In this document: positions 1 through 12,091 of the stretch, in pieces
How positions within the stretch are numbered: the stretch's first letter is position 1
Layout: each line of letters opens with the position of its first letter
Assembly (NCBI GenBank): GCA_026315105.1
Contig: JAOYRU010002417.1
Location: 62,001-126,000, forward strand
Length of the DNA: 64,000 nt
DNA from: Locusta migratoria
Lineage: Eukaryota > Arthropoda > Insecta > Orthoptera > Acrididae
Direction: 5' to 3'
Notes under the pieces: generated by a model
What the model was told of the DNA's origin: nothing
Seen by the model: only the letters and a program-made list of their open reading frames with translations
Database searches by the model: none
Position numbers and translations under genes: made by a program

Positions 1-2939
1 AGTGCGGGTCGGTCGTGCAGCACCTGATGCTCCCTGGCAAATGGTAACTATATACATCCAAAATCATCTGCTCCTTGAAATTATGACTACTTTACCTAAA
101 CAAACGGCGAATAAAGTGGATTACCATATAGAAACAGGAAAAAATATCATTTTGCGGATAAATGAATGTAGTGGTTGTAAGTGTCAAAAGCAGTGAAAAC
201 GCTATATACGCTAGTCGAACTAATCTGTGGTGCTGTGGCCTGAGCAGCAGTGTGGCCAGGGCGGCCAGTGCGGGTCGGTCGTGCAGCACCTGATGCTCCC
301 TGGCCCATGGTAACTATATACATCCAAAATCATCTGCTCCTTGAAATTATGACTACTTTACCTAAACAAACGGCGAATAAAGTGGATTACCAAATAGAAA
401 CAGGAAAAAATATCATTTTGCGGAAAAATGAATGTAGTGGCTGTGTCAAAAGCTGTGAAAACGCGATATACGCTAGTCGAACTAATCTGTGGTGCTGTGG
501 CCTCAGCAGCAGTGTGGCCATGGCGGCCAGTGCGGGTCGGCCTTGCAGCATCTGTTGCTCCCTGGTCCATGGTAACTATATACATCCAAAATCATCTGCT
601 CCTTGAAATTATGACTACTTTACCTAAACAAACGGGGAATAAAGTGGATTACCATATAGAAAAAAGGAAAAATATAATTTTGCGGAAAAATAAATGTAGT
701 GGCTGTGTCAAAAGCAGTGAAAACGCGATATACGCTAGTCGAACTAATCTGTGGTGCTGTGGCCTCAGCAGCAGTGTGGCCATGGCGGCCAGTGCGGGTC
801 GGCCTTGCAGCACCTGTTGCTCCCTGGTCCATGGTAACTATATACATCCAAAATCATCTGCTCCTTGAAATTATGACTACTTTACCTAAACAAACGGCGA
901 ATAAAGTGGATTACCATATAGAAAAAGGGAAAAATATAATTTTGCGGAAAAATAAATGTAGTGGCTGTGTCAAAAGCAGTGAAAACGCGGTATACGCTAG
1001 TCGAACTAATCTGTGGTGCTGTGGCCTGAGCAGCAGTGTGGCCAGGGCGGCCAGTGCGGGTCGGTCGTGCAGCACCTGATGCTCCCTGGCCCATGGTAAC
1101 TATATACATCCAAAATCATCTGCTCCTTGAAATTATGACTACTTTACCTAAACAAACGGCGAATAAAGTGGATTACCAAATAGAAACAGGAAAAAATATC
1201 ATTTTGCGGAAAAATGAATGTAGTGGCTGTGTCAAAAGCTGTGAAAACGCGATATACGCTAGTCGAACTAATCTGTGGTGCTGTGGCCTCAGCAGCAGTG
1301 TGGCCATGGCGGCCAGTGCGGGTCGGCCTTGCAGCACCTGTTGCTCCCTGGTCCATGGTAACTATATACATCCAAAATCATCTGCTCCTTGAAATTATGA
1401 CTGATTTACCTAAACAAACGGGGAATAAAGTGGATTACCATATAGAAAAAGGGAAAAATATAATTTTGCGGAAAAATAAATGTAGTGGCTGTGTCAAAAG
1501 CAGTGAAAACGCGATATACGCTAGTCGAACTAATCTGTGGTGCTGTGGCCTGAGCAGCAGTGTGGCCAGGGCGGCCAGTGCGGGTCGGTCGTGCAGCACC
1601 TGATGCTCCCTGGCCCATGGTAACTATATACATCCAAAATCATATGCTCCTTGAAATTATGACTAATTTACCTAAACAAACGGGGAATAAAGTGGATTAC
1701 CATATAGAAAAAGGGAAAAATATAATTTTGCGGAAAAATAAATGTAGTGGCTGTGTCAAAAGCAGTGAAAACGCGATATACGCTAGTCGAACTAATCTGT
1801 GGTGCTGTGGCCTGAGCAGCAGTGTGGCCAGGGCGGCCAGTGCGGGTCGGTGGTGCAGCACCTGATGCTCCCTGGCCCATGGTAACTATATACATCCAAA
1901 ATCATCTGCTCCTTGAAATTATGACTACTTTACCTAAACTAACGGCGAATAAAGTGGATTACCATATAGAAACAGGAAAAAGTATCATTTTGCGGATAAA
2001 TGAATGTAGTGGTTGTAAGTGTCAAAAGCAGTGAAAACGCGATATACGCTAGTCGAACTAATGTGTGGTGCTGTGGCCTGAGCAGCAGTGTGGCCAGGGC
2101 GGCCAGTGCGGGTCGGTCGTGCAGCACCTGATGCTCCCTGTCCCATGGTAACTATATACATCCAAAATCATCTGCTCCTTGAAATTATGACTACTTTACC
2201 TAAACAAACGGCGAATAAAGTGGATTACCATATAGAAACAGGAAAAAATATCATTTTGCGGAAAAATGAATGTAGTGGCTGTGTCAAAAGCAGTGAAATG
2301 CGATATACGCTAGTCGGAGTAATCTGTGGTGCTGTGGCCTGAGCAGCAGTGTGGCCAGGGCAGCCAGTGCGGGTCGGTGGTGCAGCACCTGATGCTCCCT
2401 GGCCCATGGTAACTATATACATCCAAAATCATCTGCTCCTTGAAATTATGACTACTTTACCTAAACAAACGGCGAATAAAGTGGATTACCATATAGAAAC
2501 AGGAAAAAATATCATTTTGCGGAAAAATGAATGTAGTGGCTGTGTCAAAAGCAGTGAAAACGCGGTATACGCTAGTCGAACTAATCTGTGGTGCTGTGGC
2601 CTGAGCATCAGTGTGGCCAGGGCGGCCAGTGCGGGTCGGGCGTGCAGCACCTGATGCTCCCTGGCCCATGGTAACTATATACATCCAAAATCATCTGCTC
2701 CTTGAAATTATGACTACTTTACCTAAACAAACGGCGAATAAAGTGGATTACCATATAGAAACAGGAACAAATATCATTTTGCGGAAAAATGAATATAGTG
2801 GCTGTAAGTGTCAAAAGCACTGAAAACGCGATATATGCTAGTCGAACTAATCTGTGGTGCTGTGGCCTCAGCAGCAGTGTGGCCATGGCGGCCAGTGCGG
2901 GTCGGCCGTGCAGCACCTGATGCTCCCTGGCCCATGGTA

Positions 2940-4450
2940 ACTATATACATCCAAAATCATCTGCTCCTTGAAATTATGACTACTTTACCTAAACAAACGG
3001 CGAATAAAGTGGATTACCAAATAGAAACAGGAAAAAATATCATTTTGCGGAAAAATGAATGTAGTGGCTGTGTCAAAAGCAGTGAACACGCGATATACGC
3101 TAGTCGAATTTATCTGTGGTGCTGTGGCCTCAGCAGCAGTGTGGCCATGGCGGCCATTGCGGGTCGGCCTTGCAGCACCTGTTGCTCCCTGGCCCATGGT
3201 AACTATATACATCCAAAATCATCTGCTCCTTGAAATTATGACTAATTTACCTAAACAAACGGGGAATAAAGTGGATTACCATATAGAAACAGGAAAAATA
3301 TAATTTTGCGGAAAAATAAATGTAGTGGCTGTGTCAAAAGCAGTGAAAACGCGATATACGCTAGTCGAACTAATCTGTGGTGATGTGGCCTGAGCAGCAG
3401 TGTGGCCAGGGCGGCCAGTGCGGGTCGGTGGTGCAGCACCTGATGCTCCCTCGTCCATGGTAACTATATACATCCAAAATCATCTGCTCCTTGAAATTAT
3501 GACTACTTTACCTAAACAAATGGCGAATAAATTGGATTACCATATAGAAACAGGAAAAAATATCATTTTGCGGAAAAATGAATGTAGTGGCTGTGTCAAA
3601 AGCAGTGAAAACGCGATATACGCTAGTCGAACTAATCTGTGGTGCTGTGGCCTGAGCAGCAGTGTGGCCAGGGCGGCCAGTGGGGGTCGGTGGTGCAGCA
3701 CCTGATGCTCCCTGGCCCATGGTAACTATATACATCCAAAATCATCTTCTCCTTGAAATTATGACTACTTTACCTAAACAATCGGCGAATAAAGTGGATT
3801 ACCATATAGAAACAGGAAAAAATATCATTTTGCGGAAAAATGAATGTAGTGGCTGTGTCAAAAGCAGTGAAAACGCGATATACGCTAGTCGAAGTAATCT
3901 GTGGTGCTGTGGCCTGAGCAGCAGTGTGGCCAGGGCGGCCAGTGCGGGTCGGTGGTGCAGCACCTGATGCTCCCTGGCCCATGGTAACTATATACATCCA
4001 AAATCATCTGCTCCTTGAAATTATGACTACTTTACCTAAACAAACGGCGAATAAAGTGGATTACCATATAGAAACAGGAAAAAATATCATTTTGCGGAAA
4101 AATGAATGTAGTGGCTGTGTCAAAAGCAGTGAAAACGCGGTATACGCTAGTCGAACTAATCTGTGGTGCTGTGGCCTGAGCAGCAGTGTGGCCAGGGCGG
4201 CCAGTGCGGGTCGGGCGTGCAGCACCTGATGCTCCCTGGCCCATGGTAACTATATACATCCAAAATCATCTGCTCCTTGAAATTATGACTACTTTACCTA
4301 AACAAACGGCGAATAAAGTGGATTACCATATAGAAACAGGAAAAAATATCATTTTGCGGATCAATGAATGTAGTGGCTGTGTCAAAAGCAGTGAAAACGC
4401 GGTAAACGCTAGTCGAACTAATCTGTGGTGCTGTGGCCTGAGCAGCAGTG
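2940..4450 (+). repeat. 13-monomer-offset duplicated block, left copy (about 1.5 kb)
   Basis: This stretch matches 6,357-7,868 at an offset of 3,418 bp (3,417 before about 3,295, where this copy lacks one A). Shared rare changes include GAACACGCG, GCGGCCATTGCGGG, AAATGGCGAATAAATTGG, CATCTTCTCC, GAAGTAATC and GCGGATCAATGAATG followed by GGTAAACGC. Identity is very high by eye, with scattered single differences. Confidence 0.85.
3924..4185 (+). repeat. Representative 262-bp satellite monomer (short form)
   Basis: This copy is close to the commonest short form. It begins GTGTGGCCAGGGCGGCC and runs through CCATGG, CTATATACATCC, GACTACTTTACC, ACGGCGAATAAAGTGG, ACCATATAG and ATATCATTTTGCGG. It then has GCTGTGTC with no 4-bp insertion, GCGGTATACGCTAG and the closing CTGAGCAGCA. 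The position after GCG alternates in the array between GATATAC, GGTATAC and GGTAAAC, which is one of the most useful marks for telling monomer types apart. Confidence 0.95.
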
Positions 4451-4713
4451 TGGCCAGGGCGGCCAGTGCGGGTCGGTGGTGCAGCACCTGATGCTCCCTG
4501 GCCCATGGTAACTATATACATCCAAAATCATCTGCTCCTTGAAATTATGACTACTTTACCTAAACAAACGGCGAATAAAGTGGATTACCATATAGAAACA
4601 GGAAAAAATATCATTTTGCGGAAAAATGAATGTAGTGGCTGTAAGTGTCAAAAGCAGTGAAAACGCGATATACGCTAGTCGAACTAATCTGTGGTGCTGT
4701 GGCCTGAGCAGCA

Positions 4714-6293
4714 GTGTGGCCAGGGCGGCCAGTGCGGGTCGGTGGTGCAGCACCTGATGCTCCCTGGCACATGGTAACTATATACATCCAAAATCATCTG
4801 CTCCTTGAAATTATGACTACTTTACCTAAACAAACGGCGAATAAAGTGGATTACCAAATAGAAACAGGAAAAAATATCATTTTGCGGAAAAATGAATGTA
4901 GTGGCTGTGTCAAAAGCAGTGAAAACGCGATATACGCTAGTCGAATTAATCTGTGGTGCTGTGGCCTCAGCAGCAGTGTGGCCATGGCGGCCAGTGCGGG
5001 TCGGCCTTGCAGCACCTGTTGCTCCCTGGCCCATGGTAACTATATACATCCAAAATCATCTGCTCCTTGAAATTATGACTAATTTACCTAAACAAACGGG
5101 GAATTAAGTGGATTACCATATAGAAACAGGGAAAAATATAATTTTGCGGAAAAATAAATGTAGTGGCTGCGTCAAAAGCAGTGAAAACGCGATATACGCT
5201 AGTCGAACTAATCTGTGGTGCTGTGGCCTGAGCAGCAGTGTGGCCAGGGCGGCCAGTGCGGGTCGGTGGTGCAGCACCTGATGCTCCCTGGCCCATGGTA
5301 ACTATATCCATCCAAAATCATCTGCTCCTTGAAATTATGACTACTTTACCTAAACAAACGGCGAATAAAGTGGATTACCATATAGAAACAGGAAAAAATA
5401 TCATTTTGCGGATAAATGAATGTAGTGGTTGTAAGTGTCAAAAGCAGTGAAAACGCGATATACGCTAGTCGAAATAATCTGTGGTGCTGTGGCCTGAGCA
5501 GCAGTGTGGCCAGGGCGGCCCGTGCGGGTCGGTCGTGCAGCACCTGATGCTCCCTGGCCCATGGTAACTATATACATCCAAAATCATCTGCTCCTTGAAA
5601 TTATGACTACTTTACCTAAACAAACGGCGAATCAAGTGGATTACCAAATAGAAACAGGAAAAAATATCATTTTGCGGAAAAATGAATGTAGTGGCTGTGT
5701 CAAAAGCAGTGAAAACGCGATATACGCTAGTCGAATTAATCTGTGGTGCTGTGGCCTCAGCAGCAGTGTGGCCATGTCGGCCAGTGCGGGTCGGCCTTGC
5801 AGCACCTGTTGCTCCCTGGCCCATGGTAACTATATACATCCAAAATCATCTGCTCCTTGAAATTATGACTAATTTACCTAAACAAACGGGGAATAAAGTG
5901 GATTACCATATAGAAACAGGGAAAAATATAATTTTGCGGAAAAATAAATGTAGTGGCTGCATCAAAAGCAGTGAAAACGCGATATACGCTAGTCGAACTA
6001 ATCTGTGGTGCTGTGGCCTGAGCAGCAGTGTGGCCAGGGCGGCCAGTGCGGGTCGGTGGTGCAGCACCTGATGCTCCCTGGCCCATGGTAACTATATACA
6101 TCCAAAATCATCTGTCCCTTGATATTATGACTACTTTACCTAAACAAACGGCGAATAAAGTGGATTACCATATAGAAACAGGAAAAAATATCATTTTGCG
6201 GATAAATGAATGTAGTGGTTGTAAGTGTCAAAAGCAGTGAAAACGCGATATACGCTAGTCGAAATAATCTGTGGTGCTGTGGCCTGAGCAGCA
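4714..6293 (+). repeat. Tandem pair of three-monomer units, 790 bp each
   Basis: Monomers 4,714, 4,976 and 5,238 match 5,504, 5,766 and 6,028 at a constant 790-bp offset (266+262+262). Shared private changes include ACCAAATAG with GAATTAATCTG, CCTTGC with CTGTTGC, and GGAAAAATATAATTTTG with AAATAAATG. The first unit alone has GAATTAAGTGG (about 5,102). A third copy starts at 6,294 and then passes into the 3.42-kb block. Confidence 0.85.
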
Positions 6294-6356
6294 GTGTGGC
6301 CAGGGCGGCCCGTGCGGGTCGGTCGTGCAGCACCTGATGCTCCCTGGCCCATGGTA

Positions 6357-7868
6357 ACTATATACATCCAAAATCATCTGCTCCTTGAAATTATGACTAC
6401 TTTACCTAAACAAACGGCGAATAAAGTGGATTACCAAATAGAAACAGGAAAAAATACCATTTTGCGGAAAAATGAATGTAGTGGCTGTGTCAAAAGCAGT
6501 GAACACGCGATATACGCTAGTCGAATTAATCTGTGTTGCTGTGGCCTCAGCAGCAGTGTGGCCATGGCGGCCATTGCGGGTCGGCCTTGCAGCACCTGTT
6601 GCTCCCTGGCCCATGGTAACTATATACATCCAAAATCATCTGCTCCTTGAAATTATGACTAATTTACCTAAACAAACGGGGAATAAAGTGGATTACCATA
6701 TAGAAACAGGGAAAAATATAATTTTGCGGAAAAATAAATGTAGTGGCTGTGTCAAAAGCAGGGAAAACGCGATATACGCTAGTCGAACTAATCTGTGGTG
6801 CTGTGGCCTGAGCAGCAGTGTGGCCAGGGCGGCCAGTGCGGGTCGGTGGTGCAGCACCTGATGCTCCCTCGCCCACGGTAACTATATACATCCAAAATCA
6901 TCTGCTCCTTGAAATTATGACTACTTTACCTAAACAAATGGCGAATAAATTGGATTACCATATAGAAACAGGAAAAAATATCATTTTGCGGAAAAATGAA
7001 TGTAGTGGCTGTGTCAAAAGCAGTGAAAACGCGATATACGCTAGTCGAACTAATCTGTGGTGCTGTGGCCTGAGCAGCAGTGTGGCCAGGGCGGCCAGTG
7101 GGGGTCGGTGGTGCAGCACCTGATGCTCCCTGGCCCATGGTAACTATATACATCCAAAATCATCTTCTCCTTGAAATTATGACTACTTTACCTAAACAAA
7201 CGGCGAATAAAGTGGATTACCATATAGAAACAGGAAAAAATATCATTTTGCGGAAAAATGAATGTAGTGGCTGTGTCAAAAGCAGTGAAAACGCGATATA
7301 CGCTAGTCGAAGTAATCTGTGGTGCTGTGGCCTGAGCAGCAGTGTGGCCAGGGCGGCCAGTGCGGGTCGGTGGTGCAGCACCTGATGCTCCCTGGCCCAT
7401 GGTAACTATATACATCCAAAATCATCTGCTCCTTGAAATTATGACTACTTTACCTAAACAAACGGCGAATAAAGTGGATTACCATATAGAAACAGAAAAA
7501 AATATCATTTTGCGGAAATATGAATGTAGTGGCTGTGTCAAAAGCAGTGAAAACGCGGTATACGCTAGTCGAACTAATCTGTGGTGCTGTGGCCTGAGCA
7601 TCAGTGTGGCCAGGGCGGCCAGTTCGGGTCGGGCGTGCAGCACCTGATGCTCCCTGTCCCATGGTAACTATATACATCCAAAATCATCTGCTCCTTGAAA
7701 TTATGACTACTTTACCTAAACAAACGGCGAATAAAGTGGATTACCATATAGAAACAGGAAAAAATATCATTTTGCGGATCAATGAATGTAGTGGCTGTGT
7801 CAAAAGCAGTGAAAACGCGGTAAACGCTAGTCGAACTAATCTGTGGTGCTGTGGCCTGAGCAGCAGTG
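6357..7868 (+). repeat. 13-monomer-offset duplicated block, right copy (about 1.5 kb)
   Basis: Partner of 2,940-4,450. Differences from the left copy include CTGTGTTGCTG (about 6,533), GCCCACGG (about 6,872), GAAACAGAAAAAAATATC (about 7,490), GGAAATATGAATG (about 7,516) and AGTTCGGGTCGG (about 7,621). Both copies carry the unusual GAGCATCAGTGTGG or its neighbours, although that mark is also seen in the monomer near 2,605. Confidence 0.85.
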
Positions 7869-10800
7869 TGGCCAGGGCGGCCAGTGCGGGTCGGTGGTGC
7901 AGCACCTGATGCTCTCTGGCCCATGGTAACTATATACATCCAAAATCATCTGCTCCTTGAAATTATGACTACTTTACCTAAACAAACGGCGAATAAAGTG
8001 GATTACCATATAGAAACAGGAAAAAATATCATTTTGCGGAAAAATGAATATAGTGGCTGTAAGTGTCAAAAGCAGTGAAAACGCGATATATGCTAGTCGA
8101 ACTAATCTGTGGTGCTGTGGCCTCAGCAGCAGTGTGGCCATGGCGGCCAGTGCGGGTCGGCCGTGCAGCACCTGATGCTCCCTGGCCCATGGTAACTATA
8201 TATATCCAAAATCATCTGCTCCTTGAAATTATGACTAATTTACCTAAACAAACGGGGAATGAAGTAGATTACCATATAGAAACAGGAAAAAATATCATTT
8301 TGCGGAAAAATCAATGTAGTGGCTGTAAGTGTCAAAAGCAGTGAAAACGCGATATACGCTAGTCGAACTAATCTGTGGTGCTGTGGCCTCATCAGCTGTG
8401 TGGCCATGGCGGCCAGTGCGGGTCGGTGGTGCAGCACCTGATGCTCCCTGGCCCATGGTAACTATATACATCCAAAATCATCTGCTCCTTGAAATTATGA
8501 CTACTTTACCTAAACAAACGGCGAATAAAGTGGATTACCATATAGAAACAGGAAAAAATATCATTTTGCGGAAAAATGAATGTAGTGGCTGTAAGTGTCA
8601 AAAGCAGTGAAAACGCGATATACGCTAGTCGAACTAATCTGTGGTGCTGTGGCCTGAGCAGCAGTGTGGCCAGGGCGGCCAGTGCGGGTCGGTGGTGCAG
8701 CACCTGATGCTCCCTGGCACATGGTAACTATATACATCCAAAATCATCTGCTCCTTGAAATTATGACTACTTTACCTAAACAAACGTCGAATAAAGTGGA
8801 TTACCATATAGAAAAAGGAAAAAATATCATTTTGCGGAAAAATGAATGTAGTGGCTGTGTCAAAAGCAGTGAAAACGCGGTATACGCTAGTCGAACTAAT
8901 CTGTGGTGCTGTGGCCTGAGCAGCAGTGTGGCAAGGGCGGCCCGTGCGGGTCGGTCGTGCAGCACCTGATGCTCCCTGGCCCATGGTAACTATATATATC
9001 CAAAATCATCTGCTCCTTGAAATTATGACTACCTTACCTAAACAAACGGCGAATAAAGTGGATTACCAAATAGAAACAGGAAAAAATATCATTTTGCGGA
9101 AAAATGAATGTAGTGGCTGTGTCAAAAGCAGTGAAAACGCGATATACGCTAGTCGAATTAATCTGTGGTGCTGTGGCCTCAGCAGCAGTGTGGCCATGGC
9201 GGCCAGTGCGGGTCGGCCTTGCAGCACCTGTTGCTCCCTGGCCCATGGTAACTATATACATCCAAAATCATCTGCTCCTTGAAATTATGACTAATTTACC
9301 TAAACAAACGGGGAATAAAGTGGATTACCATATAGAAACAGGGAAAAATATAATTTTGCGGAAAAATAAATGTAGTGGCTGCGTCAAAAGCAGTGAAAAC
9401 GCGATATACGCTAGTCGAACTAATCTGTGGTGCTGTGGCCTGAGCAGCAGTGTGGCCAGGGCGGCCAGTGCGGGTCGGTGGTGCAGCACCTGATGCTCCC
9501 TCGCCCATGGTAACTATATACATCCAAAATCATCTGCTCCTTGAAATTATGACTACTTTACCTAAACTAACGGCGAATAAAGTGGATTACCATATAGAAA
9601 CAGGAAAAAGTATCATTTTGCGGATAAATGGATGTAGTGGTTGTAAGTGTCAAAAGCAGTGAAAATGCGATATACGCTAGTCGAACTAATCTGTGGTGCT
9701 GTGGCCTGAGCAGCAGTGTGGCCAGGGCGGCCAGTGCGGGTCGGTCGTGCAGCACCTGATGCTCTCTGGCCCATGGTAACTATATACATCCAAAATCATC
9801 TGCTCCTTGAAATTATGACTACTTTACCTAAACAAACGGCGAATAAAGTGGATTACCATATAGAAACAGGAAAAAATATCATTTTGCGAAAAAAAGAATG
9901 TAGTGGCTGTAAGTGTCAAAGGAAGTGAAAACGCGATATACGCTAGTCGAACTAATCTGTGGTGCTGTGGCCTCAGCAGCAGTGTGGCCATGGCGGCCAG
10001 TGCGGGTCGGCCGTGCAGCACCTGATGCTCCCTGGCCCATGGTAACTATATACATCCAAAATCATCTGCTCCTTGAAATTATGACTAATTTACCTAAACA
10101 AATGGGGAATCAAGTGGATTACCATATAGAAACAGGAAAATATATAATTTTGCGGAAAAATAAATGTAGTGGCTGTGTCAAAAGCATTGAAAACGCGATA
10201 TACGCTAGTCGAACTAATCTGTGGTGCTGTGGCCTGAGCAGCAGTGTGGCCAGGGCGACCAGTGCGGGTCGGTGGTGCAGCACCTGATGCTCCCTGGCCC
10301 ATGGTAACTATATACATCCAAAATCATCTGCTCCTTGAAATTATGACTACTTTACCTAAACAAACGGCGAATAAAGTGGATTACCATATAGAAACAGGAA
10401 AAAATATCATTTTGCGGAAAAATGAATGTAGTGGCTGTGTCAAAAGCAGTGAAAACGCGATATACGCTAGTCGAAGTAATCTGTGGTGCTGTGGCCTGAG
10501 CAGCAGTGTGGCCAGGGCGGCCAGTGCGGGTCGGTGGTGCAGCACCTGATGCTCCCTGGCCCATGGTAACTATATACATCCAAAATCATCTGCTCCTTGA
10601 AATTATGACTACTTTACCTAAACAAACGGCGAATAAAGTGGATTACCATATAGAAACAGGAAAAAATATCATTTTGCGGAAAAATGAATATAGTGGCTGT
10701 AAGTGTCAAAAGCAGTGACAACGCGATATACGCTAGTCGAACTAATCTGTGGTGCTGTGGCCTCAGCAGCAGTGTGGCCATGGCGGCCAGTGCGGGTCGG

Positions 10801-12091
10801 CCGTGCAGCACCTGATGCTCCCTGGCCCATGGTAACTATATATATCCAAAATCATCTGCTCCTTGAAATTATGACTAATTTACCTAAACAAACGGGGAAT
10901 AAAGTGGATTACCATATAGAAACAGGAAAAAATATCATTTTGCGGAAAAATGAATGTAGTGGCTGTAAGTGTCAAAAGCAGTGAAAACGCGATATACGCT
11001 AGTCGAACTAATCTGTGGTGCTGTGGCCTCAGCAGCTGTGTGGCCATGGCGGCCAGTGCGGTTCGGTGGTGCAGCACCTGATGCTCCCTGGCCCATGGTA
11101 ACTATATACATCCAAATCATCTGCTCCTTGAAATTATGACTACTTTACCTAAACAAACGGCGAATAAAGTGGATTACCATATAGAAACAGGAAAAAATAT
11201 CATTTTGCGGAAAAATGAATGTAGTGGCTGTAAGTGTCAAAAGCAGTGAAAACGCGATATACGCTAGTCGAACTAATCTGTGGTGCTGTGGCCTGAGCAG
11301 CAGTGTGGCCAGGGCGGCCAGTGCGGGTCGGTGGTGCAGCACCTGATGCTCCCTGGCCCATGGTAACTATATACATCCAAAATCATCTGCTCCTTGAAAT
11401 TATGACTACTTTATCTAAACAAACGTCGAATAAAGTGGATTACCATATAGAAAAAGGAAAAAATATCATTTTGCGGAAAAATGAATGTAGTGGCTGTGTC
11501 AAAAACAGTGAAAACGCGGTATACGCTAGTCGAACTAATCTGTGGTGCTGTGGCCTGAGCAGCAGTGTGGCCAGGGCGGCCAGTGCGGGTCGGTCGTGCA
11601 GCACCTGATGCTCCCTGGCCCATGGTAACTATATACATCCAAAATCATCTGCTCCTTGAAATTATGACTCCTTTACCTAAACAAACGGCGAATAAATTGG
11701 ATTACCATATAGAAACAGGAAAAAATATCATTTTGCGGAAAAATGAATGTAGTGGCTGTGTCAAAAGCAGTGAAAACGCGATATACGCTAGTCGAACTAA
11801 TCTGTGGTGCTGTGGCCTGAGCAGCAGTGTGGCCAGGGCGGCCAGTGCGGGTCGGTGGTGCAGCACCTGATGCTCCCTGGCCCATGGTAACTATATACAT
11901 CCAAAATCATCTGCTCCTTGAAATTATGACTACTTTACCTAAAAAACGGCGAATAAAGTGGATTACCATATAGAAACAGGAAAAAATATCATTTTGCGGA
12001 TCAATGAATTAAGTGGCTGTAAGTGTCAAAAGCAGTGAAAACGCGATATACGCTAGTCGAACTAATCTGTGGTGCTGTGGCCTGAGCAGCA

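Larger units (their letters stand above)
1..12091 (+). repeat. Zone 1: mixed monomers with recurring ACCAAATAG/CCTTGC two-monomer module
   Basis: About 46 monomers, 15 of them long form. Private marks are GGCCTTGCAGCA with CTGTTGC (eight copies) and bodies reading GACTAATTTACC with ACGGGGAAT and TATAATTTTGCGG. Monomer starts: 250, 512, 774, 1036, 1298, 1560, 1822, 2088, 2349, 2611, 2877, 3139, 3400, 3662, 3924, 4186, 4448, 4714, 4976, 5238, 5504, 5766, 6028, 6294, 6556, 6818, 7080, 7342, 7604, 7866, 8132, 8398, 8664, 8926, 9188, 9450, 9716, 9982, 10244, 10506, 10772, 11038, 11303, 11565, 11827. The zone edges are my division by marker content; they are not physical breaks. Confidence 0.85.

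Noticed and set aside
4714..5503. A promoter or TATA box at CTATATACATCC in each monomer
   Set aside because: The motif is just part of the AT-rich body and recurs every 262-266 bp with no downstream gene, so there is no support beyond base composition.
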